Shown one piece after another: positions 25,008-32,564 of a DNA stretch of 64,000 nt. Both the position numbers and the translations under genes were made by a program. Below the pieces are notes generated by a model. That model saw only the letters and a list, made by a program, of their open reading frames with translations, did not search any database and was not told the origin of the DNA. Source of the DNA: JAPWJZ01 sp964575605 (GTDB taxonomy: Bacteria > Pseudomonadota > Alphaproteobacteria > Micavibrionales > UBA2020); the NCBI GenBank assembly GCA_964575605.1, contig CAZNRN010000002.1:62001-126000 (forward strand). The letters are read 5' to 3'. Every line of letters begins with the position of its first letter. The first letter of the stretch is position 1.

Positions 25008-25232
25008 ATGAGAAACAAAAGAGAAAAATTCATAGAGTTAGCCGAGAAGAGGGTAACAAATGCCATGAAGGATATTGAATTAATTGGCAATTTAGCAAAC
25101 AAATCGAATTATGAGTATGAAGAGGCAGACTATGAGAAAATTTTTAGGGCAATTGATGCCTGTGTTCGCGATATGAAGAGACGTTTTTCTGAATCCGGGG
25201 TAGGCGCCAAGAAAAAATTCACTTTGACCTAA
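25008..25232 (+). CDS. Small helical protein, first gene of the GHKL operon
   Basis: 74 residues from ATG 25008, with GGAGG about ten bases upstream. It is strongly helical and charged (NKREKFIELAEKRVTNAMKDI), with a Tyr/Glu-rich YEYEEADYEKIF centre and a basic tail. I recognise it as resembling small proteins that precede ATPase genes in defence loci, but I cannot name a family. It is probably a partner of the ATPase encoded 37 bases downstream. Confidence 0.6.
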   Translation: MRNKREKFIELAEKRVTNAMKDIELIGNLANKSNYEYEEADYEKIFRAIDACVRDMKRRFSESGVGAKKKFTLT

Positions 25233-25269
25233 ACAATACTGAAAACTTTATGAATAAAGGACATTTCCA

Positions 25270-27168
25270 ATGTGGGTAGTTCCCGTTACTGGCACGCAAA
25301 ACACAATTGCAAACTCCAAGCTGGATCGTTTTTTTGACGAACAGCCAAAAGCTGTCGCTCTTGTTAGAGAATCAATTCAGAACAGCCTCGATGTTATCGA
25401 AGATCAAAACCAAGCCGTTAAAATCTGTTTTTCTCTGGTAGAGACATCGCCCGCTGTAATCAAGTCATACCTGCAATGTAGTGGCTACTCGTTTTCGTCT
25501 CATTTGGAACAATGCGGCCTAACAGTGAAGGAAGAAAAAGTAAAAACTCTTCTGATTGAAGATTTCAACACGGTTGGGCTAACTGGTGAAATTGATAAAA
25601 CCAAAAGCCTGAAACATCCCGGCAACTTTATTGGATTCTGGTGGACAGAGGGAGACTCTCAAAAAATCCTTGGAAGTGGGGGAAGCCATGGCGTCGGGAA
25701 AATTAAATTAAGTACGTCGTCTGAGTACAATTTCTTTCTTGCCCTTACTAGACGGCAGGGGGAAGAGAGGGAAATGCTGATCGGGTACAGTCAGCTGAAG
25801 GTTCACGCATTAAACGACAAGCAGTACCTCTCCTACGCCAGATTCGGAAAATTGGAAGATAAAAATGATTTGACGGGAAAGCTGTTTCCATACGACAGCG
25901 CCACCCCAGAGGATAAAAAACTTGTTGAACGGTTCAAGCAAGATTTTTCAATCAGGCGCAATGCTGAGGCGGGCCTTTCTGTTGTAATCCCGGCAATTCA
26001 TTCAGAAATCAACAGTTCTGCAATATTGGAAGCCGTACTTGGTGACTTTTATCTTCCGATACTGCAGGGGCGTCTTATTGTTGAAATGTCTGAACTGGGA
26101 CAAACAGTCACTGTTAACGCGGATACAATATCAGGCCTCACTTCAAAATATTTGAAACCAAAAGACGAAGAAATTCTTAAATTCTCCCGCAAGCTCCTTG
26201 AGTTGCGAAAAACAGGAATGTACCTGACCGCGCCAGAATCAGATCTGGGTAATGAATATTCCCGACACATGAAGATGGCAGATTTTGGTAGCAATCTGAC
26301 ACAAATGCAGAAAGAATTTAATGAGGGAAAAATGGTTGGAGCCAGAATCCCTTTCAAGATTAATTATAAAAACGGAAAGTCCACAGATACAGTGTTTGAT
26401 GTGTTTATTGTCAGGAATGACAGTGAACTTCTTAAAAAGCATGACGCCTTCATCCGCCGCAATCTCTATATCCGGGGCGAGACCACGGGCCTGCAAAAAT
26501 CATATACAGCTGCTTTTCTTTATGTTGAAGACGAAACATTGTCTGAGTTTTTAAAATATGCTGAAGATCCCGGGCATGAAAAATGGAAGACAGCTACACT
26601 CCGCCAGAAAGATCAGTTCAAAGACGAAAGCAAGGCGCTTGCATATATCAAGAACGCCCTAAGAGATTTTTATAACGTCCTTGACGGGGTGGAAGAGGAA
26701 GAGGTAGTCCACGACGTTTCGCCGGAAATATTCTCTATTATTGAGCCAAAGCAAGATTCCGACAAACCTAGGCCCGATCCTGTCCCGCCTGTCCCACCTG
26801 TCATCTCAAGATCAAAAAGTCCATTTGCGCTGGTTCGCAAGTCCGGTGGCTTTGAAGTGAAGGCATCAAAGGTGTTGAGCGATCTTGTTGAAGAGGGATC
26901 TATTGCCCTATCTTTCACATGCCGTGTCATGATGGGGTATAAGCGGCCATTCGGAAATTCTATCAGTTCGTATAGCACTTACGATTTTCTTTTGGAAGCA
27001 GATGGAAAATTTGTTTTTGCAAACAAAGATACTTTTATCCAGAAAAAAGCAGGCAACATCCTTGAGTTTCAGGTAACCGGTAAAGATTTTTCTCTTGAGG
27101 TAACCGGTTTTGATGTTAACAGGGATCTGGAACTAAGGCTCGGTGTTGTTGCCGGAGGTAACGAGTAA
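25270..27168 (+). CDS. GHKL-superfamily ATPase (MutL/Hsp90-like nucleotide fold)
   Basis: 632 residues. The Bergerat fold is visible: N-box RESIQNSLDV (Glu34, Asn38, Asp41), the second box LIEDFNTVGLTG (Asp98) and the glycine lid GGSHGVGK (137-144). A long middle region follows, then a Pro-rich linker (DKPRPDPVPPVPPV, about 500) and a C-terminal beta-rich domain. It is not a histidine kinase: no dimerisation/phosphoacceptor domain or membrane segment is seen. MutL- and MORC-like ATPases occur in some restriction systems and may bind or loop DNA. Divergence from a Dcm-Vsr-EcoRII operon suggests a role in defence. Confidence 0.75.
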   Translation: MWVVPVTGTQNTIANSKLDRFFDEQPKAVALVRESIQNSLDVIEDQNQAVKICFSLVETSPAVIKSYLQCSGYSFSSHLEQCGLTVKEEKVKTLLIEDFNTVGLTGEIDKTKSLKHPGNFIGFWWTEGDSQKILGSGGSHGVGKIKLSTSSEYNFFLALTRRQGEEREMLIGYSQLKVHALNDKQYLSYARFGKLEDKNDLTGKLFPYDSATPEDKKLVERFKQDFSIRRNAEAGLSVVIPAIHSEINSSAILEAVLGDFYLPILQGRLIVEMSELGQTVTVNADTISGLTSKYLKPKDEEILKFSRKLLELRKTGMYLTAPESDLGNEYSRHMKMADFGSNLTQMQKEFNEGKMVGARIPFKINYKNGKSTDTVFDVFIVRNDSELLKKHDAFIRRNLYIRGETTGLQKSYTAAFLYVEDETLSEFLKYAEDPGHEKWKTATLRQKDQFKDESKALAYIKNALRDFYNVLDGVEEEEVVHDVSPEIFSIIEPKQDSDKPRPDPVPPVPPVISRSKSPFALVRKSGGFEVKASKVLSDLVEEGSIALSFTCRVMMGYKRPFGNSISSYSTYDFLLEADGKFVFANKDTFIQKKAGNILEFQVTGKDFSLEVTGFDVNRDLELRLGVVAGGNE

Positions 27169-27959
27169 TGAGTGTAAAAGTAAAAAGATCGGAAAAGGCT
27201 ACGTTTAATTACACCAACCGGACAAAAATCCATCAGAAAGATTGCCTGGTCTCAATAGTCGACCGAGAATCTGGGCAGTTGAAGATCCGGGTGGTTCTTG
27301 ATCCAAAAAACATTCCAGTAAAAGAAGGGCAGGTATTGGTGCTGGAAGTATTCTATGCCCTACTGTACGCCAGATTTGACCTTGATACAGGCAAGCCCGT
27401 GAAAACCATTGCTCTGGACTCCTCGTTCCCTGCAAGCGCCAATCCCAGATTCCGTCTTAAGCTGATTTCTAAAGATGATGCGCAGGGGAAGGTGCTCTCA
27501 GCGACAACTTTTTTCAGCGCTTCTGAATCTGAAGGAGCTGAAAATGGTAAAAATACCTTTTTGAAGTTCCAATATGCTGACCTGAACGGGCTTATCTGGA
27601 GAATTGACTGGAGCAATCCCGAAAATCCAACTGTCCAGATCGATACAAAGTTTTCCAAAAGATACAAAGTTGAAAAAGACCAAATGGCTCAAGCTTTTAT
27701 GTACCCCTATATCGTCAAAGAGATTGTAAGCGGCATAATGTGGAGAAATCCAAACTATGAAGACCTTGATGAGCGCTTGTCCGCATCTAAATGGTTCAAA
27801 TTTTGTGAGCAAAAACTGGGGATGGCAATCCCCGAAGAAGATGAGTGGGATGACAAGGAGGCCATCATAGCGTTTGCGGAGAGTGCTGCCCAGAAATTTG
27901 CCACTCAGAAATGGGACGGAAAGAAGACTATACTCGAACAATTTCTCGCCTCCCAGTAA
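27168..27959 (+). CDS. Hypothetical protein of the GHKL operon
   Basis: 263 residues; its ATG shares one base with the ATPase stop (TAATG), so translation is coupled. The first half is beta-rich (YTNRTKIHQKDCLVSIVD, then VLVLEVFYALLYARFDLD). The second half is helical with aromatic residues (WFKFCEQKLGM, DDKEAIIAFAESAAQKFATQKW). No family is recognised. It has the appearance of a structural subunit that partners the ATPase. No nuclease motif is visible. Confidence 0.65.
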   Translation: MSVKVKRSEKATFNYTNRTKIHQKDCLVSIVDRESGQLKIRVVLDPKNIPVKEGQVLVLEVFYALLYARFDLDTGKPVKTIALDSSFPASANPRFRLKLISKDDAQGKVLSATTFFSASESEGAENGKNTFLKFQYADLNGLIWRIDWSNPENPTVQIDTKFSKRYKVEKDQMAQAFMYPYIVKEIVSGIMWRNPNYEDLDERLSASKWFKFCEQKLGMAIPEEDEWDDKEAIIAFAESAAQKFATQKWDGKKTILEQFLASQ

Positions 27960-27974
27960 AGAAGGATTTTCATC

Positions 27975-28733
27975 ATGTCTATTAAAGTAAGGGAATTAAA
28001 CAGTACAGGAATCCAAGCATTTAGTTCACTCTTGGATACCCTGAGTCTGGATCCAGATAAAGCCACTTGGAATTCCGGTTCATATTTGAAAGATCAGGTT
28101 GATAATCTGTTGCAAAGCAAAGAGTATACCACAGTTGTAGAAGGCGACATTCAAATAGACCCAGCCAAAACGTTTAAAAACAGATTCGAATTTGGCCAAT
28201 ACCTATTTGGACTTTTTGGCCAGCGCCATATAGAAAAAGATACAGGACTCCTATCATGGATTGCCTTACTGTATTTTCATCAAATATGTGAGGACAAGAA
28301 GCAATCAGGCAGGCTCAAGATGCTTAGCAAATATCGCTATATACCTGAGGTTGACAATGCCAGAAGATTTTACCGGCATTTGGTGCTCACTCCTTTGCTG
28401 CTGTGTCAGCGCCTGCAGGAAAATGCTGTTTTCTTGTTGTCCAACCCCCTGTATGAGAGCTCTGATGCGGTAGAGCAGCTGGTGTCAAGAAAGGAGTTCA
28501 TTTCAAATCCGAAAATGCCTTCTGTCGCGAGGCAGCTATATTTTGATGAAAAGAAACAAAAACCCAGATCGGGTGCCTTCTCCAAATCAAAACCAGGTAA
28601 TGCCATTCGACTCGCTCAAGATATTATTCCACAGCTTTCTATGAACTTTGATATGTATACGGCATCCAAGGACAAGATCATTGAGTTGCTGCCGGAGGAC
28701 TTTGAAGGCTGGAAGGTTGAGAAACAGGTCTAA
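27975..28733 (+). CDS. Hypothetical protein of the GHKL operon (DUF6339-like?)
   Basis: 252 residues, starting 15 bases after the previous stop. It is largely helical, with the opening MSIKVRELNSTGIQAFSSLL and a central LLSWIALLYFHQICEDKK segment. The opening recalls DUF6339 proteins, but I am not certain of that. There are no catalytic signatures. Its fixed place between the other operon genes suggests a structural or targeting subunit. Confidence 0.55.
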   Translation: MSIKVRELNSTGIQAFSSLLDTLSLDPDKATWNSGSYLKDQVDNLLQSKEYTTVVEGDIQIDPAKTFKNRFEFGQYLFGLFGQRHIEKDTGLLSWIALLYFHQICEDKKQSGRLKMLSKYRYIPEVDNARRFYRHLVLTPLLLCQRLQENAVFLLSNPLYESSDAVEQLVSRKEFISNPKMPSVARQLYFDEKKQKPRSGAFSKSKPGNAIRLAQDIIPQLSMNFDMYTASKDKIIELLPEDFEGWKVEKQV

Positions 28734-28763
28734 AATTGAACCTTATTAAAAGGATTATGAGAG

Positions 28764-29048
28764 ATGACAACGCCGCAACTCAACCATCCATATTTTTTAG
28801 CACAGACTGCAATGGCGCAGCTTAAGGCAGCCATCCACACCGTACTCGGTAATGCTGGTCCGGCCGGATTAAAAAACTCCGAGATTGGGCGTCTTCTTGG
28901 AATATACACAGGGCATGTTGAGCATGAAGGGCATATTCCCCGCACGTTGCTTGCCATCATGGAAGCAGAAGGTGTCGTTGAACAGGATAAAAAAACAAAA
29001 GTCTGGTGTTTGCGTATACATGCTGTGTCGGATGAAGAGATAGGCTGA
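28764..29048 (+). CDS. Winged helix-turn-helix protein, last gene of the GHKL operon
   Basis: 94 residues. GLKNSEIGRLLGIYTGHVEHEGHIPRTLLAIMEAEGVVEQDKKTKVWCL reads as a winged helix: recognition helix followed by a beta-wing ending in VEQDKKTKVW. It is probably a DNA-binding subunit or regulator. It lies 30 bases after the preceding gene in the same operon. Confidence 0.65.
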   Translation: MTTPQLNHPYFLAQTAMAQLKAAIHTVLGNAGPAGLKNSEIGRLLGIYTGHVEHEGHIPRTLLAIMEAEGVVEQDKKTKVWCLRIHAVSDEEIG

Positions 29049-29071
29049 ACTATGCTTGGAGTAGGCAAATA

Positions 29072-29170
29072 ATGACGGTGCTTACTTTTGAGACCGCACT
29101 TTTGGCGGCGGAGGACAGAAAGCGCCTCTTGCTGGGGAATGGCTCGGGGACAGGCTCCTTCTCTTATTGA
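29072..29170 (+). pseudogene. Remnant of a DUF4917/SIR2-like gene (N-terminus only)
   Basis: A 32-codon ORF with GGAG about 11 bases upstream reads MTVLTFETALLAAEDRKRLL, then LGNG and FSY before a TGA. The pattern LTFEEAL...LLLGNG...FSY is the start of DUF4917 proteins, whose LLGNG loop is SIR2-like. The rest of the gene is missing; the DUF2924-recombinase module begins 50 bases later. I read this as a gene cut off by the insertion or rearrangement of that module. The call rests on a short match. Confidence 0.35.
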
Positions 29171-29219
29171 TTGGACTTTCTTCCGAAAGGAAGCGTGTAT
29201 GGACATATGAGGTGTTCAC

Positions 29220-29663
29220 ATGCGCAGAGATTCGCATTCTGATAACAATATCGCTCGACTGCCAATGACGGAATTACGCCGCCAATGGGCTGAATGTTGG
29301 GGAATAAAGCCGCACTGGCGCCTGGGGCGGAAAATGCTCGAGAAAAGCCTCGCGTTCAAGCAACGCGAGGCTCGTGGCGAGGGCATGACGCCAGACCAGC
29401 AGAAACGGCTGGATCATTTAGTTACTCTGTACAAGCGTGATTCAAAATCTTTTGATCAGGGCCCTGCTGGCTTAAAGCCTGGTACCAAGCTCGTGCGCGC
29501 GCATCACGGGCAGAAGCATATCGTTGTCGTCAAGTCTAATGGCTTTGAGTTCCGAAAGAAACACTATGACAGCTTATCTGAAATCGCTTTCGTTGTCACC
29601 GGCACGCGATGGAACGGGTGGCTATTTTTTGGCGTGAAGCGGCGGTCGAGGAGTCACCTATGA
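29220..29663 (+). CDS. DUF2924 protein (module 2)
   Basis: 147 residues, a paralogue of the protein at 15978-16421. Shared landmarks are LRRQWAECWGIKP, LGRKMLEKSLAFKQREARGEG, LKPGTKLVRAHHGQKHIV and GTRWNGWLFF. It overlaps the recombinase start by four bases, exactly as in module 1. An ATG at the first codon is used; no strong ribosome site is visible. Confidence 0.85.
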   Translation: MRRDSHSDNNIARLPMTELRRQWAECWGIKPHWRLGRKMLEKSLAFKQREARGEGMTPDQQKRLDHLVTLYKRDSKSFDQGPAGLKPGTKLVRAHHGQKHIVVVKSNGFEFRKKHYDSLSEIAFVVTGTRWNGWLFFGVKRRSRSHL

Positions 29664-31189
29664 GCCCTGCGGTCAAGAATTGCGCTGTCTATACCCGCAA
29701 ATCGACCGAAGAAGGACTTGAACAGGATTTTAACTCTCTGGATGCGCAGCGGGAAGCGTGCCAAGCCTATATCATCAGTCAAAAAGCGGAGGGATGGGTT
29801 CCGGTAAAAACCGCCTATGATGATGGGGGTTATTCCGGTGGAAATATCGAGCGCCCTGGATTGCAAAAACTTCTAGAGGACATCAAAGCCGGAAAAGTCG
29901 ACATTATTGTCGTTTACAAAATCGATCGTCTCACTCGTGCGCTCATGGATTTTGCCAAGCTGGTGGAGCTTTTTGACAAGCATCAGGTGACCTTCGTCAG
30001 CGTTACACAATCTTTCAATACAACGACATCTATGGGCCGCCTGACCCTGAACGTTCTGCTGTCTTTTGCACAATTCGAGCGTGAGGTCACAGGTGAAAGG
30101 ATCCGCGACAAAATCGCAGCCAGTAAGAAAAAAGGCATGTGGATGGGGGGACAGATTCCGTTAGGCTACGATCTGAAAGACCGCAGCCTTCTGGTGAATG
30201 AAAAAGAAGCGGGCCTCGTTAAAAAGATCTTCAACGTATATCTTAAGATCCGAAGCGTTATAAAACTCATAGAAATCCTTAATCGCGATGGGGATAGAAC
30301 AAAGGCTGGAAATAATTTTACGCGCGGAATGCTTTATACACTTTTGGCAAATCCTCTTTATATCGGTAAAATAAAACATAAAAACAAAGTCTACGACGGC
30401 AGTCAGAAGTCGATTGTTTCTTTAAAGGTGTGGTTAGCTGTGCAGGATATCTTGATAAAGAATGCTGTCGAACCACGCGGCAAGAAAAAGACGCAACAGC
30501 CGCACCTTCTACGCGGTCTTATATTTGATGCTCAAGGCACTATCTATAGTCCGGTCTTTACCAACAAGAACGGACAGCGCTATAGGTACTATGTCAGTCG
30601 CGATAAAATACAAAACCGTGCCCATCTAGAATCCGTTCCTCTGCGCATACCGGCACAGGAGATAGAGACATTGGTTGAGAACGGACTGCGGGCGTGGTTT
30701 ACAGATCGTCGCAATCTCTGTGGAATAGCTGGAAAGGATATTGATGCCGATCACGACACAATCGAAAATTTATCCACCCGAATTAAGGGTCTATCTGCAG
30801 AGCATCTTATAAAGGCTGTATCCAAAATAGGGATTGGTCACAATACCCTCAATATTCGGCTCGATATTCTCAACCTGAGAAATGTCTTACAGGATGTTTA
30901 CAGATTAAATCTGAAAGTATGGGTGCAGTCTGAAGATGCTTTCCACTTTGAGATTCCGTTCAAGGTTGGAAAATCCTGGCATGGAGCGGTTGTCATACGA
31001 CCGCCTGAAACGGGAACGCCCGAAGATATTTTCAATCTACCCTCCCAGGAACTGCGAGACGTGATTCGAGGCTTCATCTGGCGTGACGAGCATTTTAACG
31101 GAATGACCATTCGTGAAATCGCCAAACGGGACAAACGCTCGGATGCATTTGTCGGCGGCATGATCCGTAAGACCTTCGAAGTCGCCTAG
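29660..31189 (+). CDS. Large serine recombinase (module 2)
   Basis: 509 residues from ATG 29660 (GAGGAG upstream). The catalytic domain starts CAVYTRKSTEEGLEQDF, with nucleophile Ser15. KIDRLTRALMDFAKL and MGRLTLNVLLSFAQFERE follow, then the recombinase domain with ANPLYIGKIKHKNKVYDG. It closely resembles the module 1 enzyme through the whole length. Being at the right end of the island, 72 bases from the candidate attachment core, it is the best candidate for the enzyme that inserted the island. Confidence 0.9.
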   Translation: MSPAVKNCAVYTRKSTEEGLEQDFNSLDAQREACQAYIISQKAEGWVPVKTAYDDGGYSGGNIERPGLQKLLEDIKAGKVDIIVVYKIDRLTRALMDFAKLVELFDKHQVTFVSVTQSFNTTTSMGRLTLNVLLSFAQFEREVTGERIRDKIAASKKKGMWMGGQIPLGYDLKDRSLLVNEKEAGLVKKIFNVYLKIRSVIKLIEILNRDGDRTKAGNNFTRGMLYTLLANPLYIGKIKHKNKVYDGSQKSIVSLKVWLAVQDILIKNAVEPRGKKKTQQPHLLRGLIFDAQGTIYSPVFTNKNGQRYRYYVSRDKIQNRAHLESVPLRIPAQEIETLVENGLRAWFTDRRNLCGIAGKDIDADHDTIENLSTRIKGLSAEHLIKAVSKIGIGHNTLNIRLDILNLRNVLQDVYRLNLKVWVQSEDAFHFEIPFKVGKSWHGAVVIRPPETGTPEDIFNLPSQELRDVIRGFIWRDEHFNGMTIREIAKRDKRSDAFVGGMIRKTFEVA

Positions 31190-31221
31190 ATTCTCTTCCC
31201 CAAACCTCTAAATATTTGAAA

Positions 31222-31302
31222 AGGCGCCAAACCTGTTTTTGCAGTTTGGAGAGAAATGGCTGATTCTGGCTCCGATTCAAAAGTCTCTGTGCTTTGGCGC
31301 CT
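31222..31302. repeat. Nested inverted repeats at the right end of the island
   Basis: AGGCGCCAAA (31222-31231) is matched by TTTGGCGCCT (31293-31302), a perfect 10-bp inverted repeat 61 bases apart. Inside it CCAAAC (31227) pairs with GTTTGG (31244). The candidate attachment core TGATTCTGGCT lies between the arms. The layout looks like a recombinase binding region. Confidence 0.5.
31261..31271 (+). other. Candidate right attachment core of the island
   Basis: TGATTCTGGCT, identical to 8500-8510. It lies 72 bases after the second recombinase stop and 111 bases before the tRNA gene. Confidence 0.35.
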
Positions 31303-31381
31303 CACCCGCATCGCGAAGTATGCGCCAACAGCGCGCATTACTGCGCGATCGGCGTGAATAGTCTCTGGATAGTGGAAGGTT

Positions 31382-31457
31382 TGGTGGACCCGATCGGGAT
31401 CGAACCGACGACCTCCTGCATGCCATGCAGGCGCTCTCCCAGCTGAGCTACGGGCCC
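31382..31457 (-). tRNA. tRNA-Ala (anticodon GGC)
   Basis: 76 bases on the minus strand. The acceptor stem GGGCCCG pairs with CGGGTCC, followed by A and an encoded CCA. The D-arm has AGCTCAGCTGGGAGAGC. The anticodon stem CCTGC/GCAGG encloses the loop ATGGCAT, giving GGC. The T-arm has GGTTCGATCCC. It marks the right flank of the island and lies about 110 bases beyond the candidate attachment core. Confidence 0.97.
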
Positions 31458-31558
31458 TCCGTCTTTGATTCCGGAAGTGGGCAGAACATAAACCTCCTGA
31501 CAGGGGGATTCAAGAGGATTCCGGCAATCCCGCCCTTAAAGCTTGAAATTTAACGTTT

Positions 31559-32464
31559 TTAGGCGCCTTCGCGGCGGCGGTATATCGTCGAGGGGGCAAC
31601 TTCGAGCAGCGCCGCCGCGCGCGGGATATTGCCGCCGCAATAGTGGATGGCGGCCTCGATCGCCTCGGCCTCCAGCAGGCGTAACGGGCGCGGCGCGGTG
31701 ATGCGGATGGGGGCGGCGGCAGGCGCCACGGGGAGCATGGCGGCTTCCAATACGGGCCCATCGTGCATCACGACCGCGCGGCGTATCAGGTTTTCAAGTT
31801 CGCGCAGGTTGCCGGCATAGGCGCGGGACTGCAGGTTTTGTACCGCGGCGTCAGATAGCGCGGTGAAAGCCTTCCCTTCCTCCCGCGCCGCCAGCGCCAT
31901 AAAGTGCTGCGCCAGCGGCAGGATATCTTCGGCGCGCTCCCGCAGCGGCGGCAGCGAGACGGTGAGGACGGAGAGGCGGAAGTAGAGGTCTTCGCGGAAC
32001 AACCCTTCGCCCACGCGGCGTTCCAGCGGCTGGTGCGTCGCTGCCATCAGGCGCACATCGGCGCTAAAGCTTTGTGATGATCCCACGGGCCGGTATTCGC
32101 CCGTATCGGCAAAGCGCAGCAGTTTTGCCTGAAGCGCGGGCGCCAGTTCGGCGATTTCATCGAGGAAGAGCGTGCCGCCGTCGGCCGCCTGCACAAGGCC
32201 GGCATGGCTGGAGGTTGCGGAAGTGAAAGCGCCCTTCACATGGCCGAACAATTCCGATTCAAGCAATTCGGGCGACAGCGCGGCGCAGTTAAGGGCGATA
32301 AAGGGCTTCCCTGCGCGCGGCGAGGATGCGTGGATATAGCGCGACAGCATATCCTTGCCGCTGCCCGTTTCGCCCAGCAGCAGCACGCGCGCGCGGCTTT
32401 GCGCGGCTTTTGATGCCAGCGACATGGTTTCGCGCCATTTTGCGGAACTGCCAATTGGTTGCAT
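31559..32464 (-). CDS. Sigma-54 activator-type AAA+ protein with GAFTSA loop
   Basis: 301 residues from ATG 32464 (AGGGGGA upstream). The AAA+ core begins almost at the N-terminus: Walker A GETGSGKD (31-38), the loop GAFTSA (78-83) where the family has GAFTGA, Walker B TLFLDE and LPPLRERAEDI. The C-terminus is a Fis-type helix-turn-helix ending STIYRRREG. The usual N-terminal sensor domain is missing. The loop contacts sigma-54, so the Gly-to-Ser change may alter activation; the protein could be a repressor or sigma-70-class regulator instead. No target is visible. Confidence 0.8.
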   Translation of the reverse strand: MQPIGSSAKWRETMSLASKAAQSRARVLLLGETGSGKDMLSRYIHASSPRAGKPFIALNCAALSPELLESELFGHVKGAFTSATSSHAGLVQAADGGTLFLDEIAELAPALQAKLLRFADTGEYRPVGSSQSFSADVRLMAATHQPLERRVGEGLFREDLYFRLSVLTVSLPPLRERAEDILPLAQHFMALAAREEGKAFTALSDAAVQNLQSRAYAGNLRELENLIRRAVVMHDGPVLEAAMLPVAPAAAPIRITAPRPLRLLEAEAIEAAIHYCGGNIPRAAALLEVAPSTIYRRREGA

Positions 32465-32520
32465 AAATCCCCCTGATGCAATTATAGGTTGCAACAGGTT
32501 AATAAAGCGTAAGGGACAAA

Positions 32521-32547
32521 AAAAACCCCGCCACCGGCGGGGTTTTT
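32521..32547 (-). terminator. Rho-independent terminator
   Basis: AAAAACCCCGCC, a three-base loop and GGCGGGGTTTTT. It follows the first Bax-inhibitor gene on the minus strand and can work in both directions. Confidence 0.85.
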
Positions 32548-32564
32548 CGGGTGTGTGTCGTAGG

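Larger units (their letters stand above)
8500..31271. mobile_element. Genomic island carrying defence genes and two serine-recombinase modules
   Basis: The region is visibly lower in GC than both flanks, most strongly at 24.7-29 kb, and contains no housekeeping genes. It carries a Hachiman-like pair, an EcoRII-type restriction-modification system with Vsr, an orphan ParB-methyltransferase, several PD-(D/E)XK proteins, an XRE-ImmA/IrrE protein and two DUF2924-large serine recombinase modules. It ends next to a tRNA-Ala gene. Two integrase modules suggest nested or successive insertions. Exact ends are inferred from a shared 11-mer and are not certain. Confidence 0.65.

Noticed and set aside
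25270..27168. GHKL protein as a sensor histidine kinase
   Set aside because: There is no His phosphoacceptor helix, no transmembrane segment and no adjacent response regulator.
31382..31457. tRNA-Ala gene as the integration site itself
   Set aside because: No partial copy of the tRNA 3' end was found near the left border, and serine integrases do not normally use tRNA genes, so it is treated as a neighbour.
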